From NCBI GenBank assembly GCA_029379385.1, contig CM055606.1:19493142-19557141 (forward strand): a stretch of 64,000 bases of DNA. Direction: 5' to 3'. Positions 36,137 through 49,400 of this stretch are shown here, piece after piece. Source of the DNA: Quillaja saponaria. Taxonomy: Eukaryota; Streptophyta; Magnoliopsida; Fabales; Quillajaceae. A model generated the notes under the pieces. It saw only the letters and a program-made list of their open reading frames with translations, had not been told where the DNA came from and ran no database searches. Position 1 is the stretch's first letter. Every line of letters starts with the position of its first letter. Both the position numbers and the translations under genes were made by a program.

Positions 36137-39100
36137 TTACAACTTGCTCAACTTGACAGGCCCCATCTCCTTGGCCTTGGCTCTCAGCAGATGTTTCTGT
36201 ATCTTCCCAGTTGCAGTTTTTGGCAATGGCCCAAACACCACTGATTTTGGAACCCAGTAAGTAGGCATCTTTGACCTGCAGAACTTTATTATGTCCTCAG
36301 CCAAACGATCCTCATCAGATTTATCTCTTCCTGGTTTCAATGTCACAAATGCACAAGGAGACTCACCCCATTTCTCATCTGGTCTTGCAACCACTGATAC
36401 TTCCAGTATTGCTGGGTGCGAGTACATAATATTCTCAACTTCTACACTGCTTATATTCTCTGCCCCAGAGATGATGATGTCCTTTGATCTATCTTTAATT
36501 TCTATATATCCATCTGCATGCTTTACAGCAAGATCCCCTGAATGAAACCATCCATTTGCAAAAGCCTCTGTATTGGCTTTTGTGTTCTTCAAGTAGCCTT
36601 TCATTACAGAATTACCTCGCATAACAATCTCTCCGATAGTTTTTCCATCAGAAGGAACAGATTGCATGTTTTGTGTGTTTACAACATCTAGGGCTTCCAA
36701 TCCTATATATCGGACACCTTGGCGAGCATTAAGTCGGGCTTGGGTTTCAGGGGGGAGAGAATTCCATTCTGGCTTCCATGCACATACCGTTGAGGGGCCA
36801 TAGGTTTCTGAGAGACCATAAGTGTGAGTGATACGGAAACCTCGTTCGGACATGGCAAAAAGTACAGAAGGTGGTGGAGCAGCACCAGCTGTCATTACAT
36901 GCACAACATGGGGCAGGGGAAGGATAGTTTTCTCGGGTGGAGCATTCACTATTGAGTTGAGCACCACAGGTGCAGCACAAAAGTGAGTCACTTTATACTT
37001 GGCAATGGCTGCATATACTGACTTTGCTGTAACCTGTTTAGATGCATAATAAAGTGGATTACGAAATATGCAAGAGCAACAAGCAAGTTATTGCAAGTAA
37101 AGAGATAAACTCCCAACAAAACTGGAAAGTAAGAGGTATAATTTTCAAGCTCACTATTCGGCCAAGGTTTGATGAACAGCCATATATGATGCTGTGCAAT
37201 ATTTTTTTGACAGACATGCAGAATATTAACAGAAATCAGCTTCAATCAGTGCAGAATAAACAAAAATATACTCCAAAGTAACAATATGAATTTACATTTA
37301 GCACGTTTCATATTAGTATTTGATCACTAGTTATAATAATAAATCTGACGTTATTTAGAAGCAAAATTATGATCACACTGAAACTATACAAACTAAGCTT
37401 ATCCAATAACCATGTCATTGAATTCCGTAGAGAAGGTTCATCAGTCATATGTACGTTATATGGGGCCAACTACGTTTGGGACCAAGTAGTGTGTACCTTA
37501 AAAATACCTTAAAGATAAGCATAGTTGTTTTAATCACTCAAACAAATGCAGAACATTAATACCCCAAGCCACCAACTGACCTGACGGAGGCATATGTTTG
37601 TCCCACAAAGGGCTGCAAGAGTCCAAGTGTAACACCAACCATTGCAATGAAACATGGGTACTGTCCAGAGATATACGGCTCCTTCTTTCATCCCCCAAAT
37701 AAGAGCTCCACTCAAAGACATGCAATATGCCCCTCGATGGCTCAAGACCACGCCCTTAGGACTAGCAGTGGTACCAGATGTATAACCCAATGTAATGCTC
37801 TGCCACTCATCCTCGGGTGGTTTCCAAGCAAACTCAGGGTCACCAATTTCTAAGAAACTTTCATATTCAATGGCTCCTCTTCCTAAAGCATGCCTGAGTG
37901 CCTCAGGATCACAGCTTTCATCACCTACAACAATTAAAATTGGCGCCTTATAATTTTTGCTTTTCTCAGCCAAGATTTTCAGAGCTTCCTCAAGTAAGAA
38001 GAAGGACTCTTGATCCACAATTATAACTGCTGATGATGAATGACCAAGAAGAAAAGCGATTGTTGATGCATTTAGTCGAATGTTAACAGTGTTTAGAACC
38101 GCTCCTGCCATTGGAACTCCAAAATGAGCTTCATAGATGGCTGGGATGTTGGGTGCAATTACTGCTACCTGTTGGCAGTACCAGAAAAATATGAGTATGA
38201 CAGGTGCCATCTAGTTCTAATACAACATAGATAGTATCAAGGAAATAGATAAAGACCTAACATAGAGGAAACAGCAGTGAAAAAATCCTCAAGGTTAAAT
38301 CAAAGACCTTTCACTGAAAATCTCTAAATAGGTCCAAGTAGAATAAGTTCAGAAATTTATTTACTTTTACAAAATACTTGCTTGGATAAGGGTCCAAAAT
38401 CGAATTAGCATGTCACCGAATGAAGACCTATATGCATAACCATAACTCTGAAACTTCTAGCATGTAGAACATAAAAATCTGAAATTTTAGGCAACCCCAA
38501 ACAACAGGAGATGACCAGCTTGATGCTTCCAGACCATTCTTAGTCTGATTCCACTTGTTAATTGTGTTCAATACACACACATAGTGAAAGGACAACTGTT
38601 ACTACTGAGAGACGGATATTTTGAGAATGAATTCCTTTTTCTAATAAGACCATAGGATGCACTAGCTTATGCATGAGTACAGATGTTTGAAAACATAAAC
38701 CTCTATGACTAAAAATGCTCATACATGAGCAAAACAAGTTAAGCGTTATTCATGGATAAATTTGGCAAGTTCTAGTGAATCTGAGGAACTCTGCGCCAGA
38801 ATAAACATGAACAATGTGAAACAAGTCCTATTTGATTTTATAAAGGTCAATGCCAATTTACATTTGGTTATATCTCCAAGAGAGAAGCTTGGAATGGATT
38901 TGATTCGTGAACAGTGAAGAAAATCGATCAAAAATATCTAAGACTTTCAGGAAGTCATATGATGTCAGGTCAAATGCAGTAAACATCAAGTAGCCAAAGA
39001 AAAGGTAGCACCTTTTCTACTGCAGAGCTAATCACAGGGAAGCAATTTATGATCCATACCATGATTACTGAGTAACATCCGGACATGTATTTTTAATAAA

Positions 39101-39884
39101 TCAAAATATTACATGTCAAATTGGCTAATCTTTTTCATTTTCTAAGTAACAAATTCATATTCATGAAATGTCACATCCCAGGCGACCAAACCTATGAATA
39201 CAAGGAAAAAAAAACAAAAAACAAAAAACAAAATTCCCTCGTCTGGGAAAAACTAAATCCAGATACAGCTGAACATTATACTCCTCAGCATGGTTTGAAG
39301 TAGGATTTTTTTCATTTAGTACATTTTTCATTTTAGAAAAGAAGAAGAAAGTTTAGAGATGAATCATCGGCTGATAATATTCATACCTCTAGATCTGTAT
39401 AAACAATAAACTATTGCGTATTTTATTTAATATTATGTTCATTAATGGTCAAAGCTGGAATCTTTAACAATGAAAAATTAATTATAGACTTTATATCAAT
39501 AATTAGGCATACCAACTATAATCAAACTCAGAACCAGAATTGAGAGTAACCAAACCAAATTCATCTAATTCAACTTCTGAAATTTAGAAAGAGCACAAAA
39601 AATGATTCAGCTTAGTAATTAGCATTTTTTTTCTTTTTTTTCATTTTCTGGGCAAGAATAAACCTCACCGTGCTTCCTTGGCCGACGGAATACTTTGAAA
39701 GAGCGGAGCCCAATTGACGGCAACGCTGATATGTTTGTTGCCACGTGTAATGCAGGGACCCATGGACCACCGATTTTCTGGTGGGATGCACCAGAGCTAC
39801 TCTTTCCAGAAACCACAATGGCGTTAAGGCCGTGTAATTAGCGGCGTTCTTCGGTAGATCGTCTATGTCACGCGCCACCACCAT
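36137..39884 (-). CDS. AAE7: Peroxisomal acetate/butyrate-CoA ligase, AAE7/ACN1 type
   Basis: Three exons: 39884-39669, 38168-37581, 37033-36137, all phase 0, giving 566 residues (Arabidopsis AAE7 about 569). The ATG at 39884 gives MVVARDIDDLPKNAANY, aligned with the AAE7 start; the longer open frame upstream begins with GTG. ANL-superfamily motifs are present: P-loop YTSGTTASPKG near residue 201, TYGLSETYGPS, GWFHSGDLAVKHADGYIEIK and the C-terminal catalytic Lys in KTATGKIQK. The end is SKL, a canonical PTS1 peroxisome signal. AAE7/ACN1 activates acetate for the glyoxylate cycle. The usual SGGENIS reads SGAENIS. Paralogs such as cinnamate-CoA ligase are possible, but sequence blocks such as CAAPVVLNSIVNAP favour AAE7. 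The 1.5-kb intron 1 and 0.55-kb intron 2 hold nothing recognised. Confidence 0.92.
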
Positions 39885-40206
39885 CTCTCCCTGGCTGCAC
39901 CCCACCTCACCTCTCCCCTTCACTTTCCCACACTCAGCAGAGCTCTCTGCCCCAACGTTCTGTAGTAGAAAATGATAAAAATGCTGCTAATTCTAAAAGT
40001 CTATAATATATTGAGAGGCTACGTGATTTGTGAAATGATATAAAAAAAATATATATATATGTATCTGAATTATTTAATAAATTACTTTTTTATTTATATC
40101 ATTGCACTTATTAACAATACTTTTAGAAAGAAAAAAAACTCATGATTTTATTGGATGAGAGGTCAAACATCAATTTTTGTTGTTGTTAATTTTTAAGTTG
40201 ATTAAG

Positions 40207-41959
40207 TTAATTGTATGCACTTAAGCAACGAAATTTGACATTTAAACCTTATCTTTCTTCCATTGCCTAAAAAAAATGACAACCAAAATTACTTCATAAA
40301 TAAAAGTATACAACTGCTAAAAATAGAAAATCAATAATAAAATTTTTAATTTAAATATTAAAAGAGTCATATCAGTTAGGCATTTTTTGTCTCCAAGAAA
40401 TCCAAGAAAGTCAATAAAATAAAGACATATTCTTTGACAAACACACCAACTTAGTAAATTATTAACTTAGTCTAACAACAGTGCTTGAGAAAAAGACTGA
40501 AAAATCAAAAAAAAATTATTAACTAGTCTTTTTAATTAAATTCGTCTAATTATGATGAAGTTATTATCTAATTTTGTTTAATGGTTATAACATTGAAATA
40601 ATTTGAATAAAAAAGACAAATTGAGTTTAATTTTGAAATCCTAATAGAGAATAAGTGACTGTATTGTAAAATAATTTATGTAACAATGTATTTATTTGAA
40701 AGAAATTATAATAATCCACAAAGAGTAATTCAAGTGTCAAGACACGCATGATTTTAATGATTGAAAATTTATTATCGGACAAGATTAAACTCATTTCTAA
40801 AGAGTGTAAGAATACTCTTAAAAAATTAAAAGAAATTATAAGGTGGTGGATGATTTTTTTTGGATCTCTAATAGAATAAAATATAATATGTAAAAATTTA
40901 AGAAAGATGATAGCAAAATAAAACTCGCCCACAATCACTTGATTTAGTATTGTTGTGATTTATAAATTTAAAATTGCAGTGACCTAAGGCTAAAACAGTC
41001 AATTCATTATTTGAAATTTTATGATAAAGAAAGAAAGAAATAATAATATTAGCAATTATTTATATATATATAAAAAGATATATATATATATAATTTTTAG
41101 GGAGCAACTATATAGTAGTATTAAATTAATTGTATGCACTTAAGCAACCAAATTTGACATTTAAACCTTATCTTTCTTCCATGCCTAAAATAAAATGACA
41201 ACAAAAAGTACTTCATGATTAAAAATATGCGGCTGTTAAAAATAGAAAATTAACGATAATAATTCAATTTAATTATTAAAAGAGTCATATCAGGTAAACA
41301 TTTTTTGTCTCTAAGAAATTCAAGAAATTCAAGAAAATCAATAAAATAAAGACATATTATTTGACAAACACACCAACTTATTAAATTAATAACTATAGTC
41401 TAACAGCAATGCTCTGAAAAATAAAAAAAATTATTAACTAGTCTTTTTTTAATTAAATTCATCTAATTATGATGAAGTCAGTATCTAATTTTGTTTAATG
41501 GTTATAACATTGAAATAATTTGAATAAAAAAAGACAACTTGAATTTTATTTTTGAAATCTGAAAAGAGAAGAAGTGACTGTATGGTAAAGTAATTTATGT
41601 AATAATATATTTATTTGAAAGAAATTATAACAATTCACAAAGAGTAATTCAAGTGTACATGTTTAATTTCAGTAATTGATAATTTATCTTTAACAAGATT
41701 AAATTCATATCTAAAGAATATAAGAATACTCTTTAAAAATAAGAAAAAATTATAACATGGTGGACGAATTTTTTTTTGGATCTATAATAGGAAAAAAGAT
41801 ATTATGTAAAAATTTAAGAAAGATGATAGCAAAATAAAACTCCCCACAAGCACTTGATTTAGTATTGTTGTGACTTGTAAATTTAAAATTGCAGTCACCT
41901 AAGGCTAAAACAGTCAATTTATTATTTGAAATTTTATGATAAAGAAAGAAATAAATAAT
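40207..41959. repeat. Tandem direct duplication, about 0.84 kb per unit
   Basis: Unit 1 at about 40207-41045 and unit 2 at about 41126-41959 align along their length with an offset near 919 bp. Both begin TTAATTGTATGCACTTAAGC and end with GAAATTTTATGATAAAGAAAG, with many scattered substitutions and small indels. About 80 bp of AT-rich linker with TATATA runs separates them. No protein is encoded. Unit 2 ends directly before the 5' leader of the CAMTA-like gene, so the duplication lies in its promoter region. Confidence 0.85.
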
Positions 41960-42086
41960 CGTTCCCGTTTCAAAGAGCTACCAGCTGCAAGCGTCGCTCA
42001 TTTCTTGAAGAAAAACGAAGGCACATAACAGAGTATCATAGAGCTTCGACTTCGTTTTCTCTTCCAATTTCTCGAAGGTTTCTATA

Positions 42087-43391
42087 ATGGATAACAACGT
42101 TATGGGGAAGCTTGTTGGTTCAGAGATTCTTGGATTTCATCATACTTGGCAAGGTGCGAACGTAATTTTTCTCACTTTTGTTTTGCTTTCTCAGTTGTTT
42201 CGACTAAAAAGATACAGCCTTTGCATTGTACAGATGTCAATCTTTGAAAAAATTTATTCACCTTTTTCTTTAACAGTCTTTTGCTCAAAAACTGTAATGG
42301 GAGTTTTCTCTTGAAATACTTTTCTTGATTTTCTTTCTTGTTCTGAAAGATATATTATAGTTAGAAATGCAGGTTGAGTAATTTTTATGGCTGGGTGGGC
42401 TGTAATTTGGTCCATGAGTAGTAAAGTTGTAAAATACTATTGCCAATTTAATAGGAAAATATACTTTTATAAAAAATATCATTGAGATTTTTTCCTTATA
42501 CAGGAAAAGTTTAATGTTTTTTTTCTCAGAAAAAGTTACCTATATAACACTGTCATTGTGGTTCAGAATGACTGAACAGGGATGTGATGCCTCACATAAC
42601 CTGGAAGGTGGGACAATGGAGGACTCGGACTGTTGGATTTTCTATATATTTCTATAAAAAAAAAAAAAAAAAAATGTTATTTTCAAGCAAGAATCTTCAA
42701 GATTGTGTTTGGCTTACTTCCTTCAATCATAAATCACGCAAAATTGTATTCCTATGATAATTTATTTGGCCTATGGAAAAGGACAAATGAAAGAAGGTGA
42801 AATTTTGGAGTTCTGAAGTTAGTTCATTGGAAATGAATGATCCCAGACTTTGGTTCAGTGAGGTAATGCCCCAAGATAACTCAACTTTAGCATTATGGAT
42901 ATTATTGAGCTGTTTCCACTTGCTTCCTATGCAAATTGAAATTTGACTATGAATGCTTGGTCAACTTAGTTCCATTAGTAATTTATGTGACTTATTGATC
43001 TGAGATGGTTCCTTGTTTGTGGCCAGAGCTTTATTTTAGGAATATTATGCAGGAAGCTGGTAGCCGGTGGCTTCTCCCCAACGAAATTCATGATATACTT
43101 TGTAATCACGAGTATTTCACCATCAATGTAAAACCAGTGTACTTGCCAAAAAGTAATTATCTATCATTATACTTGATGTTTATAATGGTGAAGTTCATAT
43201 GCTCCAATTATGACAATCCAATTTCACCAGTTCTTCTTTTGTCTGAGATGCTTTCAGACAGATCTGGTCTCAACAAAAACTTCTATTTCTTTGATCTTTA
43301 CATTCCTTCTTCCCTACTAATATAAAAGATTTTCTTATGAATTCTTGCTGTGTTCACAACTTCAAATATAGATGTGAACTTTCCAAGTTCT

Positions 43392-43427
<36 letters not shown>

Positions 43428-46400
43428 AACTTTGAACTTTCACCGGCCTGGTTATGCTGAAGCTGTCCTTGTAGAGGGGGCAGGAGAGGGATATATATTG
43501 TGGTAAAGTTATGTACCATTTATGTGTATATTTTGCTAAGCAGACTATCCTAAAGTTACACCAAGTAATTTCTGGAACTATTTTGGAGTGGACAAAATTG
43601 ACTGTTATACGTATTCCAATTTTAAATCAAAGTTCAATCAGAATGATTCTCATTTGATAATTTATGATATCTAATAACCACTGATTTTGTTATATTTTCC
43701 AATTTTGTTTCCCTTGGACTGTAACAGGTGGAAGTATTATATTGTTTGACAGAAGAATTCTTAGGGACTTCATGAACTTAGATGGTTACAACTGGAAAGA
43801 GAAAAAGGATGGCATCATATGTTCACTTAAGGTAGCTTTGTGTATTCAGTATATCTTTATTGTGTTTGTATAAATATTTATAATGGCATTCATTTAATTG
43901 AATCTGTGTTTTCACTGTAAATATGGACTATAGTTGGAGGATTTTCATATTTCTGATTGTATTTTGTATGCTATCCAATTTTCACTACTAGGTAGCTTAG
44001 TGTAATTCAAAAGATATCATTAGTCACTCTTTTTCCTTTCTTCTTTTCCATATTTTCCATTTAAGTTAACTTGGTGATTGTGATTAAAATATAACTGGTT
44101 TATCGTTTTGCAATCTCTTAGTTTGTAATTGTTGTCATTTTATTCCATGAATCAGGTTGTTTATGAAGAATATGCGTGCGGCCAAGATAATCCCAGCTTT
44201 GTTTGCAGATGTTATTGGCTACTAGATAAGTATGTAAACTCAAATTCATTTATATCTTCAACTCAACATTCTAAATAAACTTATTATTATGCTTATCTTT
44301 ACTTCTAAGTTATGTTGTTCCTATGATCCTTTGTTTAATCACTTGTGTACTTGCAATTTGACCTAAGATTCTGTGGTTATATTTTGCTTTTCAGGAGTCT
44401 GGAACACATAGTCCTTGTTCATTATCGTGAAACACAAGAGGTTGTTTTTTCTTCCTTTTATGTTTTTAATTTTATCTTATCAATACGATCAAGGTGTTGT
44501 ATATTTTCTGTCTCTCGTTCATTGTGATCTGCATCTGTTGCTTTGGTTTATAAGAAAGACAATTGGCGTTGTTCTTATTTACATGTAAGAAATAATAAGT
44601 ATCACGATCCTTCAGTTCTCTAGCATGATGTAAACTTCGAAGCATGCCTAGATGCAGTTACAAACTATCATTGTCTTTCTATCAGTTTGCATCAATGACT
44701 ACATTATGTATAATTTTAAGCAGATGACAGATATAAGCTCATGCTAATTTGCTGAATTTCTCATCTGTACCAAGTCTTCAGAAGTCACTTTCATTTGGTA
44801 GTGTGCTTTATAATTCCCCTTTAAGTCATGTTCATATCCTTTTCCTTTCTTTTTTATTTTTTTTATTTTTTTTTTCTAGGAAATTCTTATGTACATTGTT
44901 TGAACTTTGAGCAGATAGTAAGGGTTCTCCTGTGGATTTGTTGGTCAGGGTGCCTAACTTATGCAGATTTGAATCCTCTAAGAGTCTAAGTGCACCTTGC
45001 ACCTTGCACCTAAGGATGAACAAATTGCCACTTAATTCAGATGTCTTGGGAGGATTACCGACTGAAAGTTTTTTTTCTTTTACCATATGCGATATCATAT
45101 TGAGTATAACAGTATAACTATTGATTGGTTTTAACCTTGTTGATATGTGCACTTTAGAGGAGCTGATCCATATTGAAGCCTCATAGAATGTTGATGTAAA
45201 ATTGTGAGTGAAATTCACCAAAAGTCAAAGATAAAGCTGGCAATTCAGTAGAATGCTGAAGTACAAATTATTATTGTTCAACACTTCAACTATGGTACTG
45301 ATCTAAGTGTGTGCCTTGGAGAGGGTTAAGTAAGGGGAGGGGAGCCAAGGGGGGGCTTCTATCATCTCCCCTCCAACCATCATTTTTTTTCTCCCCTCCA
45401 AATCAGTAAGGAAACAACAGGACAAGACTAACATATCTCGTTCCCCCCCTACTTCCCTCAAAACTCCCAAACATAGCCTAAATTTTGGTTACCTTACTAC
45501 TTTTGTATTTTGGAATTGTTTTTCTTCCTCCCTTCCTGGGCCAGTAGTCAAGAGCATAAATTAATGGGACCTAAGGATACCTTTATTGTAAAAAAGAATG
45601 TCAAATTTCTGGGAGCAAGATCTCCTCAATACGGAATTTCATCACTTTAAATTGCTTTTTGTTGAAGATACTCAAGATATCTCTATACCAAGCTTGAATT
45701 TAGCTTAACATTTATGCATTCCAATTGAACATTTTTTGGCCTGTGGTTGACTTGTGAATTGTGATACAGTTTCAAGATTCTCCAGTAAAACCTGTAGATT
45801 CCAATCCTGCACCATGGATGTTATCAGAACAATTTGATTATGGGGCTGGCAATGCATATTCTGGTGGAGGAAAAGAATTTTTAGGTGATTTTGACCTACT
45901 TTATTACAAATCATATTATACAACTTTCTCAATGTGAAAAGACTTGTATCATTTCTTTCAATGCAGCGAGTCTTCTGAGTTCAAAACATAGGTGAAGTTT
46001 GCTTCACTAGAATATGTTGAAATACTCTCATTAACTGAAAAAGTTTTGTCCTCTTACTAGTATAGTTGACAAATGACAACAGTTATCCTATTTGTCATTT
46101 CCCCTTGCAATGTTATCCCCCCTTCACCCTTCTCAATATAAAAATCACTTGTATCATTTTGCTTCACTTGAATCTGGCGATGCTATAGACACTCTCAGTT
46201 AGTTAAAAAGTTAATTTTTATTATCAGTATTGTTAACTCTAGTTGTACTAGTTGTTATTTTCCCTTGGAAATGTAGGTACTGTTTCTCAAACTTCATTTG
46301 GTGATTCAACAGAGCCTAATGAGAATTTAGCAGTCAGAAATCAGAAAGGGATGCTTCATGAGATTAATACACTTGAATGGGATTGGGATGAGCTTCTGGT

Positions 46401-49400
46401 TAATGATCCTAACAACCCAGGTACTCATAAAGGAGGTAATCATTATGCTTCCAGCAGAGCCTGTTGCTTATGGCGAAAGCACTTTACCAATATTTCCATT
46501 TAATTTACTTTTGGAGCAGGCAATATTCCAGGTTTTGACCAACATAATCAAATTGCTGTAAATGACACTATGAGCAATGTAAGAAGAGCTCATCTTTCTT
46601 TCATTTGAATTATCAATATATCTTTGTTGTCTATACTCTATTCTATTCTACATATACTGTCCATTTATTTATTGTACTTTTAGTGGGGGGGGGGGGGGTG
46701 GTTAATCAATGTATATCTTGTCAACTTAATCAACTCAACTAAGCCTTAAAATCCCAATAAATCCCAAACTAGTTGGGGTCAGCTATATGAATCATTTTTC
46801 CTCCATTCGCATCGATCCAAGACAAGATTTTCATTAATTCCTAGCACAAGCCATATCTTTCTCGATGACTGCCTCCCATGTAAGTTTCGGTCTCCTCTTT
46901 CCCCGTCTAACACCTGGCACCTGGACCAAGTCACCTTGCTTAACTACTACGTCCATCTTGTCAACCTAATGTAAGTGTTAAATCTCAACAGATGTGGCAT
47001 CTTACGGTTTATGTGTTTTACTAAAATTCCTGTCTTTTTGCTTACAAAGGGGTACAGCAAATAGCTCTCTGATTTTTAGCTCTCTTAACTCTATTAGACT
47101 GATAAGGCATCCCAAGTAGTTTTCAATCCATTAGGATGAACTGAATTGCAAACACTCATGGGAGTTTGGTTAAATGTTGTCTCCTATACGATAGGTTTCA
47201 TTATGTCCAGTTGTTCAAGTTCAGATTTTGTAAATTGGTGCTATCTCTATTTTATGATTGATTTTCCAGCTTGATTCGTACATTTGTACAAATATATATC
47301 TCAGTTGGCCTGCTTCTTTAATTTTGGTATTTTTGTTACATCATTCTGGACAAACAACACTTTGGTTCACTGTTTTAAACTTTTTCAATTAGGTCATTCT
47401 ATTTTCATTTTAGTTTCAATTGAGTCTCACAAATGCATTTCCATCAAATTTTTCTTTCATTTTGTCAAAGTATATTGTATTGTAATGGGGACTTTTGTTT
47501 GTAAATGTCATCTGCTTGTGCTATTTGGTTGTCTTGCATTCATTCTCTAGGAAATATCTGTTTGTAATTTGGGAGATGCACGTGAGACTCAATTAATATT
47601 AAAATGAAAATACATTAACCCAATTGCAAAATAATAAAACAGTAGCCTAATTGAAAAAAAAAAAAAACTACGAAATCATAGGAATCCCAACACGTAATTT
47701 GCCTTTAGATTTTTCCTTTCCCCTGCATTCTGACGGGAAGATGTACCACCATATACACTTATAAGCAAACTAATATTCAGTGTTAACTCAGCAGATCTGG
47801 CTACATTGCTACAATTAAAAACTGGAATTTGTAAATGAATAAATCTTTGTTTTTAATGACTAATGGTTTAACCTATCTAGCGTTTGTGTTACCAGGATAC
47901 CACCAATCCATCAAAAGAAATTCCTTATTCTGATGATCTAACTGAACCAGTTGCTGGGAGCAATGATGCACCAGGTGATCAGGTAACTTCATGCCTACAG
48001 AAAAGATATCATATTTCTGGGGTTGCTCTTGATTCGTTGGACACTATGGACATTGATGGTTTGCAAAGTCAGAAGACTCAGAACAGTTTTGGAAGGTCAA
48101 TGAACCACATAATGGCTGACTCCCCTGGTTCCATACATGCTGCAGAATCCTTGATTTCATCTGGTCTTGAGTCAAATTGCTCTCTGGGAGTGGCTCATCA
48201 TCAAATTTCTCTTCCAGAACAAGTGTTTACTGTATTTGATGTCTCACTAGCATGGGCATTTTCTACCGAGCTAACAAAGGTTTTTCTTTTGCTATTATTA
48301 TGTGTCACAACTCACAACTTAGTTAGTACATGTTCTAGTTGCTATTTAATGTCAAGAGCTGTATTATTTGGTTGTCGGCTGATTCAATTTTTTTCATTCA
48401 CCTTGAAGGAAAAGAAAAATGGAATATTTTCAAATTTTGAGTTAAAACTTGGAAGGCAGAGAACAGTTAAGCAGTATGCACTCTAAAAACTATGGCTGAA
48501 AAAAATGTATCTGAAATGGAAACTACATGCTTCAAATATTTAAGGGAAAAGGATGCTCTAAAATCTATAAGGAGATATGCATTTCAATATGGCAACAAGG
48601 ATAGCACCCTCTAACATTATAGTTGATAATGCTAATTGCTTTAGATTTGATGTAACCACTTGTGCACAAATTTTGAGGTTCAATTGTTTTCTAATGGATT
48701 TGTGTTTATCTACATTCTGCAGATCATAGTCATTGGGTCCTTTCACAACTACTACAGACATCTTGCAAACTCCAAACTATCTTGTGTCTGTGGTGATGTA
48801 TGTGTTACTGCAGAAACTGTGCAAGTTGGTGCATATCGCTGTTTGGTGTCACGACATTTCCCTGGATTAGTAAATCTATATATGAGTCTTGATGGCCATA
48901 AGCCCATTAGCCAAGTTCTGAATTTTGAGTTTCGTACTCCAATTTTGTTTGATCCCCTAACTTCTTCAGAAGAGAAAAGCAAGTGGGCGGTGTTCCAACT
49001 ACAGATGAGGCTTGCCTCTTTGATTTTTGATACATCCAAGTGCTTTAATATTTTGTCTAATGAAGTGTTGCCTAATAAACGGTGGGCTAAGCATTTTTTC
49101 TTCAAAACTTCTAATATTTTCAACAGTTGGGAACACTGGATAAAGTTAACTGAAGACAACAAAGCTCCATTTCCACAAGCAAAAGATATTTTGCTTGTAC
49201 TCACATTGAAAAGCAGAATGAAGGGATGGCTGCTGGAAAGAATTCTGTCAGGGGTCAAGAATACCGAATATGATGTCAAAGGTCTAGGAGTAATTCATCT
49301 GTGCTCAATTCTAGGGTATACGTGGGCTGTTTCTTTGTATTCATTGTCAGGCATGTCACTGGATGATCCTGATAAACTTGGACGGACAGCTCTTCATTGG

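Noticed and set aside
39885..39923. Longer N-terminus for AAE7
   Set aside because: The upstream in-frame extension starts with GTG, not ATG, and AAE7 orthologs start near the ATG at 39884.
43393..43429. Run of 28 T followed by 9 A
   Set aside because: Homopolymer in CAMTA intron 2; its length is unreliable in sequencing and no element could be defined around it.
46685..46698. Run of 14 G as a possible G-quadruplex
   Set aside because: Simple homopolymer in an intron next to a repeat fragment; no evidence of function.
48752..49279. 175-codon minus-strand frame
   Set aside because: Antisense of the CAMTA TIG/ankyrin exon, without conserved content.
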